NCBI RefSeq assembly: GCF_020216685.1
Contig: NZ_JAIWNS010000009.1
Coordinates: forward strand, 1 to 10,000
Length of the DNA stretch: 10,000 bases
Direction: 5' to 3'
Origin: Methanospirillum hungatei
GTDB lineage: Archaea > Halobacteriota > Methanomicrobia > Methanomicrobiales > Methanospirillaceae
In this document: positions 8,004-10,000 of the stretch, piece by piece
Layout of the letters: each line of letters opens with the position of its first letter
Position numbering within the stretch: position 1 is the stretch's first letter
Translations under genes and position numbers: made by a program
Notes under the pieces: generated by a model
Database searches by the model: none
Told to the model about the DNA's origin: nothing
The model's input: only the letters and a program-made list of their open reading frames with translations

Positions 8004-8609
8004 TCACCAACTCTTTGGAACGAAATTATCAGTATTTACGATACTGGCACTGTCACCGGTTGCACGGATTACGAAAAGACCATTCTTCTCAGCCATTACT
8101 GCAGTACCGGCATCTTCTGAAATAAATGCAACCGCACCGTACACCCGCTTGTCAGAATATTCGGGCATCCAGGTCTTCGCATATTTTAGTTTATTCAAAA
8201 AACCCCTGATATCTTCGGGTCGGAGGGTGGTTTTAACTTCTACGATTACTATTTCAGTTCCGTTGATAGCGATGATATCAAACTCGTAATCAACACCATC
8301 ACGTCGCCCGGATCTCCGTTTAATGGTATCAGTAACTTCTATCCCACGCTGATTGAGAATAGAAATTATATCCCCTTCAACCAGGGATTCAACGAGTTTT
8401 CCCCATTGTGATACGAACAAGCGTTCCAGTTTGTTCAGTTCTTTATCAGTCTCCTTGAATATCTGATCAGTTTCTTTAAATTTCTGGTCAGTTTCCTTGA
8501 ACTTCTTGTCTGTTTCCTGGAACATAAGCCAGACTTTTTCAAAGGAGAGTGGTCCCTCTGGAGTGTTTTGATCCGATGATGATACTTTTGGTTGAGAAGA
8601 AGGTGTCAT
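8004..8609 (-). CDS. DUF3782-like protein: heptad-repeat stalk plus PD-(D/E)XK-like domain
   Basis: A 201-residue protein of unknown role. The N-terminal 20 residues are Ser/Pro rich and look disordered. Residues 30-57 are four 7-residue repeats of FKETDQK type, followed by a helical stretch, suggesting a coiled-coil stalk. The C-terminal part has the pattern of a PD-(D/E)XK nuclease fold: E74, then D111 (YEFDIIAING), then E124 and K126 (VIVEVKTT). This architecture is what I know as DUF3782, common in cyanobacteria and some archaea, with no firmly known function. Catalysis is plausible since the D, E and K are all present, but is unproven. Upstream there is a weak AGGA site and no convincing TATA box. 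It is likely cotranscribed with the stress-protein gene. Confidence 0.85.
   Translation of the reverse strand: MTPSSQPKVSSSDQNTPEGPLSFEKVWLMFQETDKKFKETDQKFKETDQIFKETDKELNKLERLFVSQWGKLVESLVEGDIISILNQRGIEVTDTIKRRSGRRDGVDYEFDIIAINGTEIVIVEVKTTLRPEDIRGFLNKLKYAKTWMPEYSDKRVYGAVAFISEDAGTAVMAEKNGLFVIRATGDSASIVNTDNFVPKSW
8439..8522 (-). repeat. Four 21-bp repeats encoding FKETD heptads
   Basis: Within the DUF3782-like gene, four consecutive 21-bp units encode FQETDKK, FKETDQK, FKETDQI and FKETDKE. The units are similar but not identical in DNA. The heptad spacing of Phe fits a coiled coil. Repeat number could vary by slippage between strains. Confidence 0.8.
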
Positions 8610-8738
8610 TTTCCTGATATACTATTGCGAATTGGTGATATTATCTGTTCCGGGAGAGATCTGAAAACCATACAAAGGCCTCGTATCGATAGGTAATATG
8701 ATTAGTGTAATTCATTGATGGATACCAGGAGTACTACT

Positions 8739-8748
8739 CTTAAATATT
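8739..8748 (+). promoter_or_regulatory. Candidate TATA box for the 55-codon gene
   Basis: CTTAAATATT resembles the archaeal TATA box and lies about 50 bp before the ATG at 8796. That would put transcription start near 8770-8775, leaving a leader of about 20-25 bases. It is the best such box in the 8610-8795 gap. Confidence 0.5.
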
Positions 8749-8778
8749 ATGTGAGTGTAAAAGGTCACTATCTCACAT
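8749..8778. promoter_or_regulatory. 7-bp inverted repeat at a presumed transcription start
   Basis: ATGTGAG (8749-8755) and CTCACAT (8772-8778) are perfect inverted arms with a 16-base spacer, lying directly after the TATA-like box. Position and symmetry fit a repressor operator. Arm length alone is not far above chance. Confidence 0.35.
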
Positions 8779-8784
8779 GACACG

Positions 8785-8794
8785 GGGTGATAGG
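8785..8794 (+). promoter_or_regulatory. Ribosome binding site of the 55-codon gene
   Basis: GGGTGATAGG, just before ATG 8796, contains GGTGAT, a good match to the archaeal anti-Shine-Dalgarno complement. It is the main reason to accept this short gene. Confidence 0.7.
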
Positions 8795-8795
8795 T

Positions 8796-8963
8796 ATGGC
8801 TGTACCAGATATGAAGAAGATCCTCGAGCTCAAGCAGATTGCGATGAAGCGGTGCGAGGATCGGATACTCGAAGCCGCAAGCCGTCCGCCCTGTAAAAAG
8901 CATCTTGAGGATACCGACAGCTATGGAATGACCCGGAGAATGAAGAGCAAATACGGCCTTTAA
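8796..8963 (+). CDS. Small protein of 55 residues, unknown function
   Basis: This short reading frame has a strong GGTGAT ribosome binding site, a TATA-like box at proper distance and a clean stop (TAA). The product begins MAVPDMKKILELKQIAMKRC and ends MKSKYGL. It is charged and helical in its first half (residues 6-28), with no membrane segment or signal peptide. Cys20, Cys33 and His36 (PPCKKHLED) might bind a metal, but one more ligand would be needed within the chain or from a partner. I do not recognise a family. It lies 83 bp before the start of the second ATPase operon on the same strand and may share regulation with it. A 94-codon frame on the opposite strand overlaps it but looks like a shadow. 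Confidence 0.65.
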   Translation: MAVPDMKKILELKQIAMKRCEDRILEAASRPPCKKHLEDTDSYGMTRRMKSKYGL

Positions 8964-8998
8964 TAGTGGTATTTGTGATACATACGGACATTCCAAAG

Positions 8999-9007
8999 TC
9001 TTAAACT
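8999..9007 (+). promoter_or_regulatory. Weak candidate TATA box for the second ATPase operon
   Basis: TCTTAAACT lies about 40-48 bp before the likely atpH start at 9047, giving a transcription start near 9025-9030 and a leader of about 20 bases that includes the ribosome binding site. Other AT-rich boxes (GATACATA near 8976-8983) are possible, so this is tentative. Confidence 0.3.
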
Positions 9008-9034
9008 GCCGGGTTTCAGCCTGGCTTTATGGGA

Positions 9035-9044
9035 AAGGAGAAGG
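9035..9044 (+). promoter_or_regulatory. Ribosome binding site deciding the atpH start
   Basis: AAGGAGAAGG lies a few bases before ATG 9047, and no such site precedes the earlier in-frame ATG at 9029. This favours 9047. Confidence 0.65.
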
Positions 9045-9046
9045 GT

Positions 9047-9364
9047 ATGGAGACAGAACACTCACTGCTGGATCAGATATCACGAAAGGAAGCAGAGCTG
9101 AAAGATCAATGTGATATTGCCTGTAAAGAGGCTGAAACCCGGATTCATGATGCACGGGTCAGGGCACGAAGTATGCGGGAGGATGCAGAACAAAAGGGAG
9201 CAATGGAGGCATCACAGTATATGCAGAGCGGGCTTGATGAACTTGCGATAGAGATCAGATCGATTCTTGCAGCTGGAGAAGCAGAAGCTGATAAAATCCT
9301 GAAAACAGGAGAGACAAAAGTAGACAATGCGGTGAACAGAATAACCGAGATGGTCCTGGGATAA
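9047..9364 (+). CDS. atpH: A-type ATP synthase subunit H of a second operon
   Basis: Peripheral-stalk partner of subunit E. From ATG 9047 the product is 105 residues, the usual size for archaeal H; an upstream in-frame ATG at 9029 would add six residues but lacks a ribosome binding site. The sequence is nearly all charged helix with Ala-rich spacing (EAETRIHDARVRARSMRED, then AAGEAEADKIL), fitting the right-handed coiled coil of the E-H stalk, and ends AVNRITEMVLG like other H proteins. It is followed by subunit I after 1 bp, the normal H-I order of archaeal ATPase operons. This order, with a separate complete D-terminated operon upstream, shows a second gene set begins here. Confidence 0.85.
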   Translation: METEHSLLDQISRKEAELKDQCDIACKEAETRIHDARVRARSMREDAEQKGAMEASQYMQSGLDELAIEIRSILAAGEAEADKILKTGETKVDNAVNRITEMVLG

Positions 9365-9365
9365 C

Positions 9366-10000
9366 ATGCTGCAAAAGATGAAGAGAATCCTGGTGGTCGG
9401 TCCGAAAAAAGACTATCAGCGTATTATTGATGTACTGTACCAGGCAGGTTCCATTCATCTTGAAGATGCAAAGAGTGATATCCCTGATGCTCCGGTGATA
9501 AGCCCTCTTGATACGTTTCATACTGAAGAGTTGTCCTCTCTTCTCATCCGAATCAAAGGACAGATCCAGATCCTTACTCCGGTAGACTCAAAAAAGCAGA
9601 AAAAAAGCCCTTTTATTGAAAAGTACGCAAGTCTCCCCTATGAAGATCTTCTGATTACTGCAACAAATATCTGTGATTCACTTGAGGAGAAGCTCAGGTC
9701 ACTTGAAAACAGGAAGGGGGATCTTGATGTCCGGTATACGACTCTGCTCAGATATGAAAAGATCATTCGGAAGATCTCTCCCCTTGAGCAGCAACTCCCT
9801 ACTCTTGAAGGCTTTGAAGTCACGATCCTGATTATTCAGAAGGAATTTGAATCGGTCCTCGACATTATTCATCCCTTCCTCTCAGAAATCACAAAAAACC
9901 AGTTTGAATTTATCAGTGCTGATCTTGATGAGAAAAACATAGCAGTTATTACGGTCTTTAGTAAAAAATATGCCAATAAAGTTCATGATTTTCTCTATTC
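9366..10000 (+). CDS. atpI: A-type ATP synthase subunit I, N-terminal part (second operon)
   Basis: Start of a second subunit I gene, open to the window end (211 full codons seen). The N-terminus LQKMKRILVVGPKKDYQRIIDVL followed by YQAGSIHLED is the characteristic cytoplasmic opening of archaeal I / V-ATPase a subunits. The rest is soluble and helical (for example DSLEEKLRSLENRKGDLD), matching the N-terminal arm that binds the E-H stalks; the membrane half lies beyond the window. The ATG at 9366 is one base after the atpH stop; ATG 9378 is an alternative without a better ribosome binding site. The overlap-free part of the other I gene (1-449) is its C-terminus, so the two cannot be compared here. 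Confidence 0.9.
   Translation, partial: MLQKMKRILVVGPKKDYQRIIDVLYQAGSIHLEDAKSDIPDAPVISPLDTFHTEELSSLLIRIKGQIQILTPVDSKKQKKSPFIEKYASLPYEDLLITATNICDSLEEKLRSLENRKGDLDVRYTTLLRYEKIIRKISPLEQQLPTLEGFEVTILIIQKEFESVLDIIHPFLSEITKNQFEFISADLDEKNIAVITVFSKKYANKVHDFLY

Noticed and set aside
8439..8522. The 21-bp repeats as a CRISPR or non-coding repeat array
   Set aside because: They are contiguous, in frame and encode coiled-coil heptads of a known protein architecture, with no spacers.
8712..8996. 94-codon minus-strand frame opposite the 55-codon gene
   Set aside because: It covers the promoter, inverted repeat and small gene, shows no good ribosome binding site, and its translation has no family features.
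9029..9046. ATG 9029 as the atpH start
   Set aside because: No ribosome binding site precedes it, while AAGGAGAAGG lies between it and ATG 9047. A leaderless transcript starting at 9029 is possible but needs mapping.
1..10000. tRNA, rRNA, insertion sequence or CRISPR
   Set aside because: I saw no cloverleaf, rRNA-like stretch, transposase frame, terminal inverted repeats or spaced direct repeats in any gap.

Overview
The window comes from a euryarchaeal methanogen-like genome. The main evidence is archaeal A-type (A1Ao) ATP synthase genes, GGAGG/GGTGA-type ribosome binding sites and AT-rich archaeal-style promoter boxes. The protein sequences look like Methanomicrobiales. A Methanospirillum-like host is my best guess, partly because I recall that genus carrying several A-type ATPase gene sets; this is inference, not something the window proves.

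Positions 1-7106 hold most of one A-type ATPase operon, all on the + strand, in the order I (3' end only), K, E, C, F, A, B, D. The genes are tightly packed and many overlap: ATGA at I/K, C/F and A/B, TAATG at E/C, and 16 bp at B/D. This implies one transcript with translational coupling. A has an intact P-loop and B lacks one, as expected for catalytic and non-catalytic subunits. Three subunits are unusual. K is a triple hairpin whose first hairpin has Gln instead of the ion-binding Glu. C carries an extra hydrophobic N-terminal segment. F stops right after its globular domain, without the usual C-terminal tail.

Positions 7128-8609 hold two - strand genes that converge on the operon: a tandem two-domain universal stress protein (UspA type), and a DUF3782-like protein with a repeated FKETD heptad stalk and a PD-(D/E)XK-like domain. 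They are 27 bp apart and probably cotranscribed.

Positions 8610-9028 are mostly regulatory, but include a 55-codon gene (8796-8963) with a strong ribosome binding site, a TATA-like box and a 7-bp inverted repeat at its presumed transcription start.

From 9047 to the window end a second A-type ATPase operon begins on the + strand with H and the 5' part of I. The locus therefore carries two ATPase gene sets in tandem, about 2 kb apart. The unusual subunits of the first set suggest a specialised enzyme, possibly an ATP-driven ion pump or one with a different ion-to-ATP ratio, next to a second set whose type cannot be judged here. This division of labour is inference.
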